64,000 bases of DNA from Sulfitobacter sp. (lineage in GTDB: Bacteria; Pseudomonadota; Alphaproteobacteria; Rhodobacterales; Rhodobacteraceae), in the NCBI GenBank assembly GCA_017854855.1, contig JAFMGZ010000005.1, forward strand, positions 59,279 to 123,278, read 5' to 3'. A program made the position numbers and the translations under genes. The notes below the pieces were generated by a model. The model saw only the letters and a list, made by a program, of their open reading frames with translations, was not told the DNA's origin and ran no database searches. This document shows positions 1 through 9,839 of this stretch, piece by piece. The stretch's first letter is position 1; every line of letters begins with the position of its first letter.

Positions 1-1052
1 ATCTCGCGGCGGGTTTCCGTCTGGCATTGATGAGCCTTGCCGGGCTGCTGCCGGTGTTGCTGATCGGGGGAACGATCATGCTTTGGCAGCGCGGTATGGC
101 GAGCGAAGGCGATATTGTGGCCTCTGGCGCGGTGGCCATCCGAATTGCACAGATGACCGGTTGGGTCAGCTTTACCCTGATGGCGATCTATTCCAACGTC
201 GGAGAGGTTGAGGACGGCATGAAGACTCTAACTCCCCGTAACAGGGTCGAAGACGGCACCGATGCCCAGACCCTTGACGTGACGCGCGGAGAGATTGTTC
301 TGGATGATCTCAGCTTTGCTTATGGGCGGAATGCAGGCGGGATCGACGGGATCAGCCTGACCGTCAATCCGGGCGAGAAACTGGGCATCGTGGGCGCGTC
401 GGGGGCGGGGAAATCCACATTGGTGGCACTGCTTTTGCGGCTCTATGAAGGGGAAAAAGGCTCTATCTCCATTGATGGGGTGGATATTCGGCAGGTCACC
501 CAGGAAAGCCTGCGGCGCAATATCGGGATGGTCACGCAGGAAACGGCGATGTTCAACCGCTCTGCGCGTGACAACATTCTTTATGGCAGGCCTGACGCGA
601 CCAAAGAGGATGTGATTGCCGCCGCCGAGGGTGCCGAGGCGCATGAATTTATCATGGCCCTTGAGGATCACAAAGGCAGGCGCGGCTATGACGCCCATCT
701 GGGCGAACGCGGTGTGAAACTGTCTGGTGGGCAGCGCCAGCGCATCGCCCTGGCCCGCGCCATTCTAAAAGACGCGCCGATCCTTGTGCTGGACGAGGCG
801 ACATCGGCCTTGGACAGCGAGGTAGAGGCCGCCATTCAGGTCGCCCTGACCCGCGTGATGCAGGGCAAGACGGTTTTGGCCATCGCACACCGTCTGTCGA
901 CGCTGACGGAAATGGACAGAATCATCGTGATGGACGCCGGTCGTATCGTCGAAAGCGGGACGCATGAGGCGCTTTTGGCGCAAGACGGGCTTTATGCGCG
1001 CTATTGGCATCGGCAGTCGGGTGGGTTTTTGAACCTCAAGGCTGCGGAATAG
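1..1052 (+). CDS. ABC transporter, fused permease/ATP-binding protein (MsbA-like exporter), 5' truncated by window
   Basis: Open frame extends to the window edge (LAAGFRLALMSLAG...); Walker A GASGAGKST, signature LSGGQRQRIALARAIL, Walker B ILVLDEATSALD. Confidence 0.92.
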   Translation, partial: LAAGFRLALMSLAGLLPVLLIGGTIMLWQRGMASEGDIVASGAVAIRIAQMTGWVSFTLMAIYSNVGEVEDGMKTLTPRNRVEDGTDAQTLDVTRGEIVLDDLSFAYGRNAGGIDGISLTVNPGEKLGIVGASGAGKSTLVALLLRLYEGEKGSISIDGVDIRQVTQESLRRNIGMVTQETAMFNRSARDNILYGRPDATKEDVIAAAEGAEAHEFIMALEDHKGRRGYDAHLGERGVKLSGGQRQRIALARAILKDAPILVLDEATSALDSEVEAAIQVALTRVMQGKTVLAIAHRLSTLTEMDRIIVMDAGRIVESGTHEALLAQDGLYARYWHRQSGGFLNLKAAE

Positions 1053-1089
1053 GCTTGGGAAGTGCCGCGCGCCACGGTAGAGCGGGGAT

Positions 1090-2313
1090 ATGACAGAATA
1101 TAAAATACGCCGTTTGGGCCACCACGGGGACGGCATCGCCGATGGCCCGCTTTTTGCACCTGTTACCCTGCCGGGTGAGGTGGTCACTGGCGATCCTGTG
1201 GATCAGGCGCTTGAGAATGTGCGCATCGTCACGCCGTCACCTGATCGGGTCGCTGCGCCGTGCCGCCATTTCAAGGCCTGCGGGGGATGCAAGCTGCAGC
1301 ATGCCTCAGACGCATTTGTTGCCGATTGGAAGGTGGGCGTGGTGCGCAGCGCGCTGGATGCGCATGATCTGGAAACGGAATTCAGACCGATCCAGACGTC
1401 GCCCGCGCAATCGCGCCGCCGGGCAACCTTTGCTGCGAAGCGGACGAAGAAGGGTGCCATGGCCGGTTTTTATGGCAGGGCGTCGGACGTGGTGATCGAA
1501 ATCCCCGATTGCCAGCTGCTGCATCCTGATTTGATGGGTGGCCTGAAGGTTGCCGAAGAACTGGCGCTGATCGGGACCAGCCGCAAGGCGGCGCTGGCCG
1601 TGACAGTGACCTTGGCGGATAGCGGGTTGGATGTGGCGGTGGCGCAGGGCAAACCGCTGGACGGTCCTTTGCGCATGGCGCTGGCGCAGCTGTGTGAACA
1701 ATTGGGGTTGGCGCGGCTGACCTGGGAGGATGAAGTCATCGCGATGCGGCAACCGCCCTTGCAGCGGTTTGGCCGCGCGCAGGTTTTGCCGCCCCCCGGT
1801 GCCTTTATGCAGGCCACCAAGCAAGGGGAGACCGCCTTGCTGGCCTCCGTGCGCGAAGCGGTGGGCGATGCCGCGCATATTGCCGATCTGTTTGCGGGCT
1901 GCGGGACCTTTGCGCTGCCGCTGTCGGAAAAGGCCCGCGTGCACGCCGTGGAAAGCGAGGCAGAGATGCTGGCCGCATTGGATCAGGGCTGGCGCATGGC
2001 CGAGGGGCTCAAGCCGGTGACGACAGAGGCGCGGGACCTGTACCGCCGTCCGATGCTGCCTGACGAGATGAAAAAGCTGGATGCCATCGTGATTGATCCG
2101 CCCCGCGCCGGGGCCGAACGACAGGTGGTTGAGATCTGCCTTGCCAAGGTGCCGCGCGTTGCCTTTGTGTCCTGCAATCCCGTGACCTTTGCCCGTGATG
2201 CCCAGATGTTGTGCAAGGCGGGGTACAGATTGAACTGGGTGCAGGTTGTGGACCAGTTTCGCTGGTCATCGCATGTTGAAATTGCGGCATCCTTCACACA
2301 GCCGGGCATTTGA
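1090..2313 (+). CDS. TrmA/RumA (RlmCD)-family RNA m5U methyltransferase
   Basis: Fe-S cluster motif CRHFKACGGCKLQH, SAM motif DLFAGCGTFALPL, catalytic VSCNPVTFARD. Confidence 0.88.
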   Translation: MTEYKIRRLGHHGDGIADGPLFAPVTLPGEVVTGDPVDQALENVRIVTPSPDRVAAPCRHFKACGGCKLQHASDAFVADWKVGVVRSALDAHDLETEFRPIQTSPAQSRRRATFAAKRTKKGAMAGFYGRASDVVIEIPDCQLLHPDLMGGLKVAEELALIGTSRKAALAVTVTLADSGLDVAVAQGKPLDGPLRMALAQLCEQLGLARLTWEDEVIAMRQPPLQRFGRAQVLPPPGAFMQATKQGETALLASVREAVGDAAHIADLFAGCGTFALPLSEKARVHAVESEAEMLAALDQGWRMAEGLKPVTTEARDLYRRPMLPDEMKKLDAIVIDPPRAGAERQVVEICLAKVPRVAFVSCNPVTFARDAQMLCKAGYRLNWVQVVDQFRWSSHVEIAASFTQPGI

Positions 2314-2339
2314 CGTCATCTGAGCCTGCTCACGGCTTT

Positions 2340-2367
2340 TTGAATGAGAAGTTTTTTGCTATATGAT
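2340..2367 (+). promoter_or_regulatory. Candidate sigma70-type promoter TTGAAT-N16-TATGAT
   Basis: Matches -35/-10 consensus spacing, 47 nt upstream of the L,D-transpeptidase ATG at 2414. Confidence 0.45.
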
Positions 2368-2413
2368 AGCGCGATAAGAAACGCGCCGGAAATCGGCAAA
2401 GAGGCAGTAAAAG

Positions 2414-2911
2414 ATGAATCGCAGAACTGTTATTTTAGGTGGCTCGGCGTTGGTTGCGCTGGGCGCATGCAGCGACAGCAAATTCAAACGCTACAACGGG
2501 CCAGAGGTCACCTATGTCGTGGTGAACAAGGGCAGCCGCAAGATGATGCTGCTGCACCATGACAAGGTATTGGAAGATTATAAGATCAAGCTGGGTTTTG
2601 CCCCCTTGGGTCACAAAGAGATCGAAGGTGACGGCAAGACGCCCGAGGGGATCTATTGGATCGACCGGCGCAATCCGAATTCGCGGTTCCATCTGTCCTT
2701 GGGCATTTCCTATCCCAATGAACGTGACCGTGAGCGGGCCAAGCAATTGGGCAAATCACCGGGCGGCGATATTTTCATCCACGGACAAGAGCATCCGTTG
2801 AAAAAGGACAAGGGCGATTGGACCTGGGGATGTATCTCTGTGACCAATGATCAGATCGAAGACATCTATGCGATGGTCCGTGACGGCACGCCAATTCAGA
2901 TCAATGCGTAA
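2414..2911 (+). CDS. L,D-transpeptidase (YkuD domain), putative lipoprotein
   Basis: HGQEHP...GDWTWGCISVTN matches YkuD HXX...SXGC(I/V)XV motif; lipobox-like ALGAC near N-terminus. Confidence 0.87.
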   Translation: MNRRTVILGGSALVALGACSDSKFKRYNGPEVTYVVVNKGSRKMMLLHHDKVLEDYKIKLGFAPLGHKEIEGDGKTPEGIYWIDRRNPNSRFHLSLGISYPNERDRERAKQLGKSPGGDIFIHGQEHPLKKDKGDWTWGCISVTNDQIEDIYAMVRDGTPIQINA

Positions 2912-2946
2912 ATCGGGCTGGCGTTAGGACGTTTTTGCGAAACGTC

Positions 2947-3453
2947 TTAATTCCCCATCACCAGCGTCCACCAGATCTTGCCGTTGCTTTCCTGGTGCCA
3001 TGAGAAACCCATGTTGCGTGCATCGGCTGACATGATGACGCGGCGGGTGTCGGGCTGCTCCATCCAGGCGGCAAGGGTTTCCAGCTCTGATTCGTAGGTT
3101 TCTGAGATGGTTTCACCGACCAGACGGCCATCATATCCAACGCGGTTGATCCGATCGATGGGAGAAGAGCCGTCAGAGCCGAAATGCCAGGGGCGGTTTT
3201 GCACCGACATGTCCCGTGCATGGGTCGCTGCGGCAGCGTTCAACCTTGGGTCAAGGGCAACAGGCGCGCGGCCGCTGGCCTGCCGCAGGGCGTTGACGGA
3301 ATCGAGCATCCGAAACTGGATCTTGCCTGTATCGCCACTGCTGATCCGATATGCCCTTGGCAATGGTTTGCCGTCCGGGCCCATCTGCGGGGCAGAGGGC
3401 GCACAAGCCGCAAGAGAAAGGGCCAAAGCCAGAAAAACAGACAGAATACGCAT
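2947..3453 (-). CDS. CAP/SCP-like domain secreted lipoprotein
   Basis: Start chosen at MRILSVFLALALSLAAC (lipobox); LNAAAATHARDMSVQNRPWHFGSDGSSPIDRINRVGY... typical of bacterial CAP domain. Confidence 0.8.
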   Translation of the reverse strand: MRILSVFLALALSLAACAPSAPQMGPDGKPLPRAYRISSGDTGKIQFRMLDSVNALRQASGRAPVALDPRLNAAAATHARDMSVQNRPWHFGSDGSSPIDRINRVGYDGRLVGETISETYESELETLAAWMEQPDTRRVIMSADARNMGFSWHQESNGKIWWTLVMGN

Positions 3454-3623
3454 CATGGCAATGCTCCCAGTGTTATGATTTGGCCAAGCCATACAGCGAT
3501 GGGCGTTGCAGTTCAAACGCACATCGGCGTTACTATGCGCAATGACGGTTGTTTGATTTGATACTGCGTCTTTCGGGCAATATGTTCTGGGCAATCTCGC
3601 AAAATTGCAAATGATGGAGACAG

Positions 3624-4235
3624 ATGATGTCTGACAAGCCTTTCACCCTTAATACACGCCGCGGATTTCTGGCCGGCACGGCTGCGATGCTGGCCACGCC
3701 AGCGCTGGCGCAGACCAGTGCGGTCAATTCCGTCGCGACCACGCAGGTGGAACGGGATTTGAACGAATCTGTGCGCCGAAACATTTCCAGCTTTCGTACG
3801 CTGGATTGGCAGCCCTATTTCGACAATACAAAGAATGGCGCGATCCTGGTCGATATTGACAGCCGCGCTGTGCATTACTGGTCCGAGGATCAAAGCGTCT
3901 ACAAGTTGTACCCGTCTAGCGTGCCACTGACCGATGACCTGACGCGCCGTGGCCGCACAAGGGTCACGCAGAAGGTTGAAGGACCAAGCTGGCGTCCGAC
4001 GCCGTCAATGCTGAAGCGGAATCCTGAGTGGCCACCCTTTATCGGGCCGGGCCCTGATAATCCGCTTGGCACGCATGCCCTGTACCTGAGCTGGACCTAC
4101 TACCGGATCCACGGAACGCATGACACGCGCAAGATCGGTCGCCGGTCATCGAATGGCTGTATTGGTCTTTATAATGAGCATATTGCTGAATTATTCGGCA
4201 TGGCCAATGTGGGCACTCAAGTGTTGCTTATTTGA
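3624..4235 (+). CDS. L,D-transpeptidase (YkuD) with Tat-like signal
   Basis: NTRRGFLAGTAAMLATPALA twin-arginine signal; IHGTHDTRKIGRRSSNGCIGLYN catalytic motif. Confidence 0.88.
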   Translation: MMSDKPFTLNTRRGFLAGTAAMLATPALAQTSAVNSVATTQVERDLNESVRRNISSFRTLDWQPYFDNTKNGAILVDIDSRAVHYWSEDQSVYKLYPSSVPLTDDLTRRGRTRVTQKVEGPSWRPTPSMLKRNPEWPPFIGPGPDNPLGTHALYLSWTYYRIHGTHDTRKIGRRSSNGCIGLYNEHIAELFGMANVGTQVLLI

Positions 4236-4377
4236 CGACATTTTGACGCTTGTGATGTTCTGTAATCGAATCCGGGTTTGCATTCCTGCGGCTATGATGT
4301 TTACAAACAATTACGAGGTAAGTCTTGGGCGCGTGCGCGCACAGGCGCTGCACGCCACATTCTGGAGGTTATTTACT

Positions 4378-4560
4378 ATGAAAAAACTCGTTCTCGCCGC
4401 TGCTCTGACAGCTGCTGCTTCAACTGCTTATGCCGGTTCTTTGGCTGACCCAGTAATCGAAGCACCAGTAATCGTAGAAGAAGCAGCCGGTTCTTCTTCC
4501 GGTATCCTGATCCCGCTGATCCTGCTGGCTCTGGTTGCTGCTGCTGTTGCTGCCGATTAA
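4378..4560 (+). CDS. 60-aa exported/membrane small protein of unknown function
   Basis: Strong SD (CTGGAGGT) before ATG; MKKLVLAAALTAAASTAYA signal peptide, then short linker and hydrophobic GILIPLILLALVAAAVAAD; own terminator. Confidence 0.75.
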   Translation: MKKLVLAAALTAAASTAYAGSLADPVIEAPVIVEEAAGSSSGILIPLILLALVAAAVAAD

Positions 4561-4582
4561 TTCGGTCAACGGTTCTAAATCT

Positions 4583-4612
4583 AAAAAAGGCGGTGCTTGC
4601 ACCGCCTTTTTT
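4583..4612 (+). terminator. Rho-independent terminator
   Basis: AAAAAA-GGCGGTGC-TT-GCACCGCC-TTTTTT; 8-bp perfect GC stem followed by T-run. Confidence 0.9.
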
Positions 4613-4787
4613 GTGTTCAACGGACTCTGATCACAAGGTCATAGAGTTTGAATAGCCTTTGATTTGGGCAAAAACATACAGACACACCCCTGACGTTTCC
4701 GGCCAAGGATGTCGCGCTGGGCACAAGCCTGGCTGCGGAGTTGGGGCATTTTCGGATAACTCTGTATTCGGTATTCCGAAAGACGCT

Positions 4788-5858
4788 TTAGTCCAGCCAA
4801 CCTTTCAGGTTGTCCTCAATCACGTTTGAAAGCGCCTTGATGTGCAGATCATCGTCGTTGAGGCAGGGGATATAGGTGAAATGTTCGCCACCGGCCTCCT
4901 CAAAGCTTTCCTTGATCTCTTCGTTGATCTCTTCCAGCGTTTCGATGCAATCGGCTGAAAAGGCAGGGGCGCAGACGGCGATGTTCTTGTTCCCGGCTTC
5001 GGCCTGACGCGCGACTTCTTCGACGGTATAGGGCTGAAGCCATTCTTCGGGGCCGAATTTTGACTGGAATGTCGTCATGATTTCGGTGTCTTTCCAGCCC
5101 AGCCGTTCCTTGAGCAGCCGCGTGGTTTTCTGACACTGGCAATGGTAGGGATCGCCTTCCATCAGGTAGCGGATCGGCACGCCGTGGTAGGAACAGATCA
5201 GGATATCGGGGCGCTTTTCGGTGGCGGCATAGGCGCGCTCAATGGATTGGGCCAATGCCTCAATATAGTCGGGACGATCGAAATAGGGTTCGACGACCCG
5301 GGCAATGGGTTGCCATTTTTCCTTGCCCAAAGCGGCAAAGAACGCATCGCAGGCGGTGGCCGAAGTGGCCCCGGCGTAATGCGGATAAAGCGGGAAAAAC
5401 AGTATCTTGGAACACCCTGCCTCGGTCATGGCGCGGACCTTGGATTTGGTTGAGGGGTTGCCGTAGCGCATGCAGAAATCAACCATCACATCATCGCCAT
5501 AGCGTTCTTTCATCGCGGCGGTAATCTTGGCTGTCTGGGCCTTGGTGATGGTCATCAGGGGGCTTTCGCCCTCGGCCTCGTTCCAGATGGATTTATAGGC
5601 GGCACCAGAGGTGAAGGGGCGTTTGGTCAGAATGATCAGCTGCAACAGCGGCTGCCAAAGCCACGGACTGTAATCAATGACGCGTTGGTCGGACAGGAAT
5701 TCACCCAGATAGCGGCGCATGGACCAATAGTCGTAATTGTCCGGCGTTCCCAGATTCGCGACCAAGACGCCGACCCGTTTTCTGGGGACGGTTGGGTGGT
5801 CTTCGTTTGCATGTGCTGGTCGCGCCGCTTGCATCTTTAAGTCCTTTGATAAATCCAT
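4788..5858 (-). CDS. hemH: Ferrochelatase
   Basis: GVLVANLGTPDNYDYWSMRRYLGEFLSDQRVID...ICSYHGVPIRYLMEGDPYHCQCQ...PAFSADCIETLEEI. Confidence 0.95.
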   Translation of the reverse strand: MDLSKDLKMQAARPAHANEDHPTVPRKRVGVLVANLGTPDNYDYWSMRRYLGEFLSDQRVIDYSPWLWQPLLQLIILTKRPFTSGAAYKSIWNEAEGESPLMTITKAQTAKITAAMKERYGDDVMVDFCMRYGNPSTKSKVRAMTEAGCSKILFFPLYPHYAGATSATACDAFFAALGKEKWQPIARVVEPYFDRPDYIEALAQSIERAYAATEKRPDILICSYHGVPIRYLMEGDPYHCQCQKTTRLLKERLGWKDTEIMTTFQSKFGPEEWLQPYTVEEVARQAEAGNKNIAVCAPAFSADCIETLEEINEEIKESFEEAGGEHFTYIPCLNDDDLHIKALSNVIEDNLKGWLD

Positions 5859-5913
5859 GCGTCCGGTCCTTAGACAAAATCATCCGTCTCAGATAGGGGC
5901 ATTGTTGTCTTAG

Positions 5914-6732
5914 TCAATCACGCAGCTTTTTCTCTTGGGTGCCCAGCGCCTCTGCGAGGCTGTGTTGGGCTGATCCGGGCCTCAGCGGTTTGGGTTGGCT
6001 GGCGTCGGGTGCCCAGCCTGTCAGAAAAAGCAGCTCGAAGGTGGCAGTGATGCGGTTTTGGTCCGTGCCGTGGTGGGTTTGGTACAGGTCTGCTGCCGCC
6101 TGGAAAATCCTGCGGCGCGTGGGATGGCGCAGGCGCGCGGCCAATGCGTTGGCTTCGCCCATCGCGCGCAGGTCGCGCATCAGGGACCTCAGGGAGTCGT
6201 ATTCAACCTTGAAGGCAAGCGCGTCCGCCACCGGCAGGGCAAAGCCTGCCCGTTGCAGCAGGCCCCCCAGATCGCGCAGTTCGGCCATCGGGGCCACGCG
6301 CGGCGACAGACCGCCGGTGATATCCGCCTCTGCCTGTGCCAGACAGGCGCGCAACTCATGCAGGGTTTGCCCGCCAAAAGATGTGGTCAGCAGCAGGCCA
6401 TCCGCCCTGAGCGCGCGCCGGCATTGGATCAGCTGCCCAACCGGGTCATTGGCCCAATGCAGTGACATTGCGTGAATCACCAGATCATACTGGCCCTGAT
6501 CCACGGCCAATATGTCCGTATCCGGGATCATATCAGCGCCGGGAAAGCGGGCCGCCCAAAGATCAGGAAAACCTGTCACAATCGCCGTTGATCTAAACGG
6601 CTTGTTAACCATCGCCATACGATCCTCGATCTCATCGGCTGCGGCCTGATGCAGGAACAATGCATCGGGATGGGCGCGGGCGCGATGCCGGGTCAGGGCC
6701 TGTGCGTCGGAGATATTGGGTTGCTGGGTCAT
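5914..6732 (-). CDS. BioC/NDUFAF5-like SAM-dependent methyltransferase
   Basis: YDLVIHAMSLHWANDPVGQLIQCRRALRADGLLLTTSFGG; start at MTQQPNISDAQAL. Confidence 0.75.
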   Translation of the reverse strand: MTQQPNISDAQALTRHRARAHPDALFLHQAAADEIEDRMAMVNKPFRSTAIVTGFPDLWAARFPGADMIPDTDILAVDQGQYDLVIHAMSLHWANDPVGQLIQCRRALRADGLLLTTSFGGQTLHELRACLAQAEADITGGLSPRVAPMAELRDLGGLLQRAGFALPVADALAFKVEYDSLRSLMRDLRAMGEANALAARLRHPTRRRIFQAAADLYQTHHGTDQNRITATFELLFLTGWAPDASQPKPLRPGSAQHSLAEALGTQEKKLRD

Positions 6733-6743
6733 TCGGGTGACAT

Positions 6744-7478
6744 ATGGGGTTACGGCGCGGACTTCAAACAGGCTTGAACGCCATTTATCCGGCACGCTGC
6801 CTGACCTGTGGCGCGATGGTAGACGGCGACTTTGGCCTGTGTGGCCCGTGCTGGCGGGATACGTCGTTCATTGGGGGGACAGTTTGCGACGCCTGCGGCG
6901 TGCCGTTGCCGGGTGTGGATGGCGGTGAACATGCCCATTGCGACGCCTGTTTACAGACCCCGCGCCCGTGGCACAGGGGGCGGGCCGCGCTGCTGTATCG
7001 TGATACGGGGCGCAAACTGGTGCTGGCGCTGAAACATGGTGACCGCCAGGAGATCGCCTATCCGGCGGGTCTGTGGCTGGCACAGGCCGCGCGCGAGGTG
7101 CTGACCCAGAATACGCTGATTGCGCCGGTCCCGCTGCATTGGCAGCGCATGATCAAACGGCGCTACAATCAATCGGCCCTGCTGGCCAAGGCATTGGCCC
7201 ATCGTGTCGACCGGCCGATGTGTCCTGATTTGCTGCAAAGGTTCAGGCGCACCCGCAGTCTGGACGGGCTGGGCCGAGAAGAGCGGTTCAAGACATTGGA
7301 AAACGCGGTTCGCGTGCATCCCCGGCGCAGGCATCGCCTGATGGGCAGGCCGGTGCTGTTGGTGGATGACGTGATGACCTCAGGGGCGACGCTGGCGGCT
7401 TGTGCGCGGGCCTGTCTGGATGCCGGATCGGGGGCTGTTTGCATCGTGACACTGGCGCGCGTGGCCAAAGATGCCTAA
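6744..7478 (+). CDS. ComF family protein (phosphoribosyltransferase-like)
   Basis: Zn-finger-like CLTCGAMVDGDFGLCGPCW; PRPP motif VLLVDDVMTSGATL; RRYNQSALLAKALA. Confidence 0.9.
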   Translation: MGLRRGLQTGLNAIYPARCLTCGAMVDGDFGLCGPCWRDTSFIGGTVCDACGVPLPGVDGGEHAHCDACLQTPRPWHRGRAALLYRDTGRKLVLALKHGDRQEIAYPAGLWLAQAAREVLTQNTLIAPVPLHWQRMIKRRYNQSALLAKALAHRVDRPMCPDLLQRFRRTRSLDGLGREERFKTLENAVRVHPRRRHRLMGRPVLLVDDVMTSGATLAACARACLDAGSGAVCIVTLARVAKDA

Positions 7479-7514
7479 ATCAGCATGTAACTGACATGTT
7501 GAAAGGAACGGCGC

Positions 7515-7772
7515 ATGAAACCGGTCGAGATTTATACGTCACCCCTGTGTGGTTTTTGCCATGCGGCAAAGCGGCTGCTGACGTCCAAGGATGTCAGCTT
7601 TGTTGAGGTGGACATCTGGGCACATCCTGAGCGCAAGGAAGAGATGATCCAGCGCGCCAAGGGCGGGCGCACGGTGCCGCAGATCTTTATTGACGGCACC
7701 CATGTGGGCGGCTGTGACGATCTGCATGCGCTAGAGCGTGCGGGCAAGCTTGATGCGATGCTGGCGGCCTGA
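7515..7772 (+). CDS. grxC: Glutaredoxin 3
   Basis: IYTSPLCGFCHAAKRLL; RTVPQIFIDGTHVGGCDDLHAL. Confidence 0.92.
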   Translation: MKPVEIYTSPLCGFCHAAKRLLTSKDVSFVEVDIWAHPERKEEMIQRAKGGRTVPQIFIDGTHVGGCDDLHALERAGKLDAMLAA

Positions 7773-8602
7773 TGCAGGGCGCGATCCTGCAGCTGAATGT
7801 CACCGATGATCCGGCAGCCAACCTGCCCGTGACACGGGCCATGCTGCGCGAGGCCGTGGCGGGCGGGGCGCAATTTGTGCTGACGCCTGAGGTAACCAAT
7901 TGCATCTCGACCAGCCGCAGTCATCAGCGCGAGGTGCTGCAGTCTGAGGCCGAGGATATCACCCTGGCCGGTTTGCGGGCCGAGGCACGGGATGCTGGCA
8001 TCTGGCTGTTGATCGGTTCACTGGGCCTTAAGACGGATGACCCGGACGGGCGGTTTGCCAACCGGTCCTTTCTGATCGGGCCGGATGGTGGGATTGTCGC
8101 CAGCTATGACAAGATCCACATGTTTGATGTGCAGATCAGCGAGACGGAAACATGGCGCGAATCCGATGGCTATCGCCCCGGTGACCGCGCCGTGGTGGCG
8201 CAGGCCGATTTCGCCAAGATCGGGATGACCGTCTGCTATGACGTCAGGTTTTCGCATCTGTACCGCGCTCTGGCGCAGGCGGGCGCACAGGTTCTGACGG
8301 TGCCTGCCGCGTTCTCTCCGGTGACGGGTGCGGCGCATTGGCATGCGCTGCTGCGGGCGCGTGCAATCGAATCGGGATGTTTCGTAATCGCGCCAGCGCA
8401 GACCGGCACCCATGCCAGCGCCAACAACAAGACGCGTGATACATATGGTCATTCCTTGGTCGTTGACCCGTGGGGCGAGGTACAGGTTGACGCAGGCACA
8501 GAGCCCGGCGTTTACAACTTCACCCTGAATATGGAACAAATCAGTTCAACGCGTCAGCGGGTGCCGAGCCTTGCCAATGCCCGTGCGTTTTCTGGACCCT
8601 AG
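7772..8602 (+). CDS. Carbon-nitrogen hydrolase (nitrilase superfamily, Nit1/Nit2-like)
   Basis: TPEVTN, DKIHMFDV, MTVCYDVRFSHLYRALAQ (E-K-C triad). Confidence 0.88.
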   Translation: MQGAILQLNVTDDPAANLPVTRAMLREAVAGGAQFVLTPEVTNCISTSRSHQREVLQSEAEDITLAGLRAEARDAGIWLLIGSLGLKTDDPDGRFANRSFLIGPDGGIVASYDKIHMFDVQISETETWRESDGYRPGDRAVVAQADFAKIGMTVCYDVRFSHLYRALAQAGAQVLTVPAAFSPVTGAAHWHALLRARAIESGCFVIAPAQTGTHASANNKTRDTYGHSLVVDPWGEVQVDAGTEPGVYNFTLNMEQISSTRQRVPSLANARAFSGP

Positions 8603-8623
8603 CCAAGTGAATCAGGTATTTGG

Positions 8624-9058
8624 ATGAGTGATGACAAGAATACTCTGGCGATCTTGCTGATCGGAGAGCTGCTGGCGGCGGATCACTCCATGCGGGGACG
8701 TTTGAGCCGTGTCTTGCCCAAGGGTATGGAGATTTCCCATTTCTCGGTGCTGAACCATCTGGCATGGCAAAAGGCCGAAAGCACGCCTGCGCGGCTGGCG
8801 GAAAAATTTGGCGTCACGCGCGGTGCCATGACTAATACGCTGAACAAGCTGGAATGGGCCGGATATGTCCATATCCGCCCCGATTGGGACGACGCGCGGC
8901 GCAAGATGGTAGGGATCAGCCCCGCCGGTCAATTGGCACGCGACACAGCGCTGGCCGCGATTACCCCGGTTATCAATGCCGTGGTCGAGGATCTGGGCGA
9001 AGAGCAGGCCCGTGCGGCCCTGCCCATCCTGCGTGAAATCAGGCTCAAGCTGGCCTGA
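8624..9058 (+). CDS. MarR family transcriptional regulator
   Basis: [62 protein letters not shown] winged HTH. Confidence 0.85.
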   Translation: MSDDKNTLAILLIGELLAADHSMRGRLSRVLPKGMEISHFSVLNHLAWQKAESTPARLAEKFGVTRGAMTNTLNKLEWAGYVHIRPDWDDARRKMVGISPAGQLARDTALAAITPVINAVVEDLGEEQARAALPILREIRLKLA

Positions 9059-9791
9059 GGCTGGCGGTCACGTAGTTCACGCTGAGGTCACGGTCGGACA
9101 GTTTCCATGACCACGCGACAGGGTTGAAAACAAACCCCTTGCGGTCGACAGGATCAAGATTGGCCTGGCGCAGCAGATCAAACAATTCGTCCGGGGTGAT
9201 GAACTTGGACCATTCATGCGTGCCTTTGGGCAACCAGCGCATGATGTGTTCCGCGCCGATAATCGCCATCACATAGCTTTTGGGATTTCGGTTCAGGGTT
9301 GAACAGATATGCAGCCCGCCGGGTTTCAGCAGATCATGACAGGCCCGCAGATAGTCGATGGGAGAGGCGACATGTTCGATCACTTCCATATTCAGCACGA
9401 CATCGAATTGTTCGCCGGCCTCTGCCATCGCTTCGGCTGTGGTGTGGCGATAGTCGATGGTAAGGCCCGATTGTTCGGCATGCAGGCGTGCGACCGGGAT
9501 GTTGCCGGCCGCTGCATCGGCACCGACCACATCCGCACCCAGACGCGCCATGGGTTCAGCCAAAAGGCCCCCGCCACAGCCGATGTCGAGGATGCGCAGG
9601 CCTTTGAACGGCGCGTCTGATGTCAGATCGCGGTCAAATTCGCCCGCGATCTGGCTGGTGATGTAATCCAGTCTGCAGGGGTTGAGCATGTGCAAAGGTT
9701 TGAACTTGCCGTTCAAATCCCACCATTCGGCGGCCATCGCCTCAAATTTAGCAATTTCGCCATCGTCGACTGTCGATTGAGCATTTTGCAT
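9045..9791 (-). CDS. ubiG: Ubiquinone biosynthesis O-methyltransferase
   Basis: [33 protein letters not shown]...[25 protein letters not shown]; start at [10 protein letters not shown]. Confidence 0.93.
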   Translation of the reverse strand: MQNAQSTVDDGEIAKFEAMAAEWWDLNGKFKPLHMLNPCRLDYITSQIAGEFDRDLTSDAPFKGLRILDIGCGGGLLAEPMARLGADVVGADAAAGNIPVARLHAEQSGLTIDYRHTTAEAMAEAGEQFDVVLNMEVIEHVASPIDYLRACHDLLKPGGLHICSTLNRNPKSYVMAIIGAEHIMRWLPKGTHEWSKFITPDELFDLLRQANLDPVDRKGFVFNPVAWSWKLSDRDLSVNYVTASLRPA

Positions 9792-9839
9792 GTCGTCGTC
9801 CCTATGTTCTTGTCTTTCTTCTGAGTATATAGGGCGTCT

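Noticed and set aside
4640-4790. Possible gene relic between the small protein and hemH
   Set aside because: Short readable stretch only; no recognisable family and no way to confirm decay without a search
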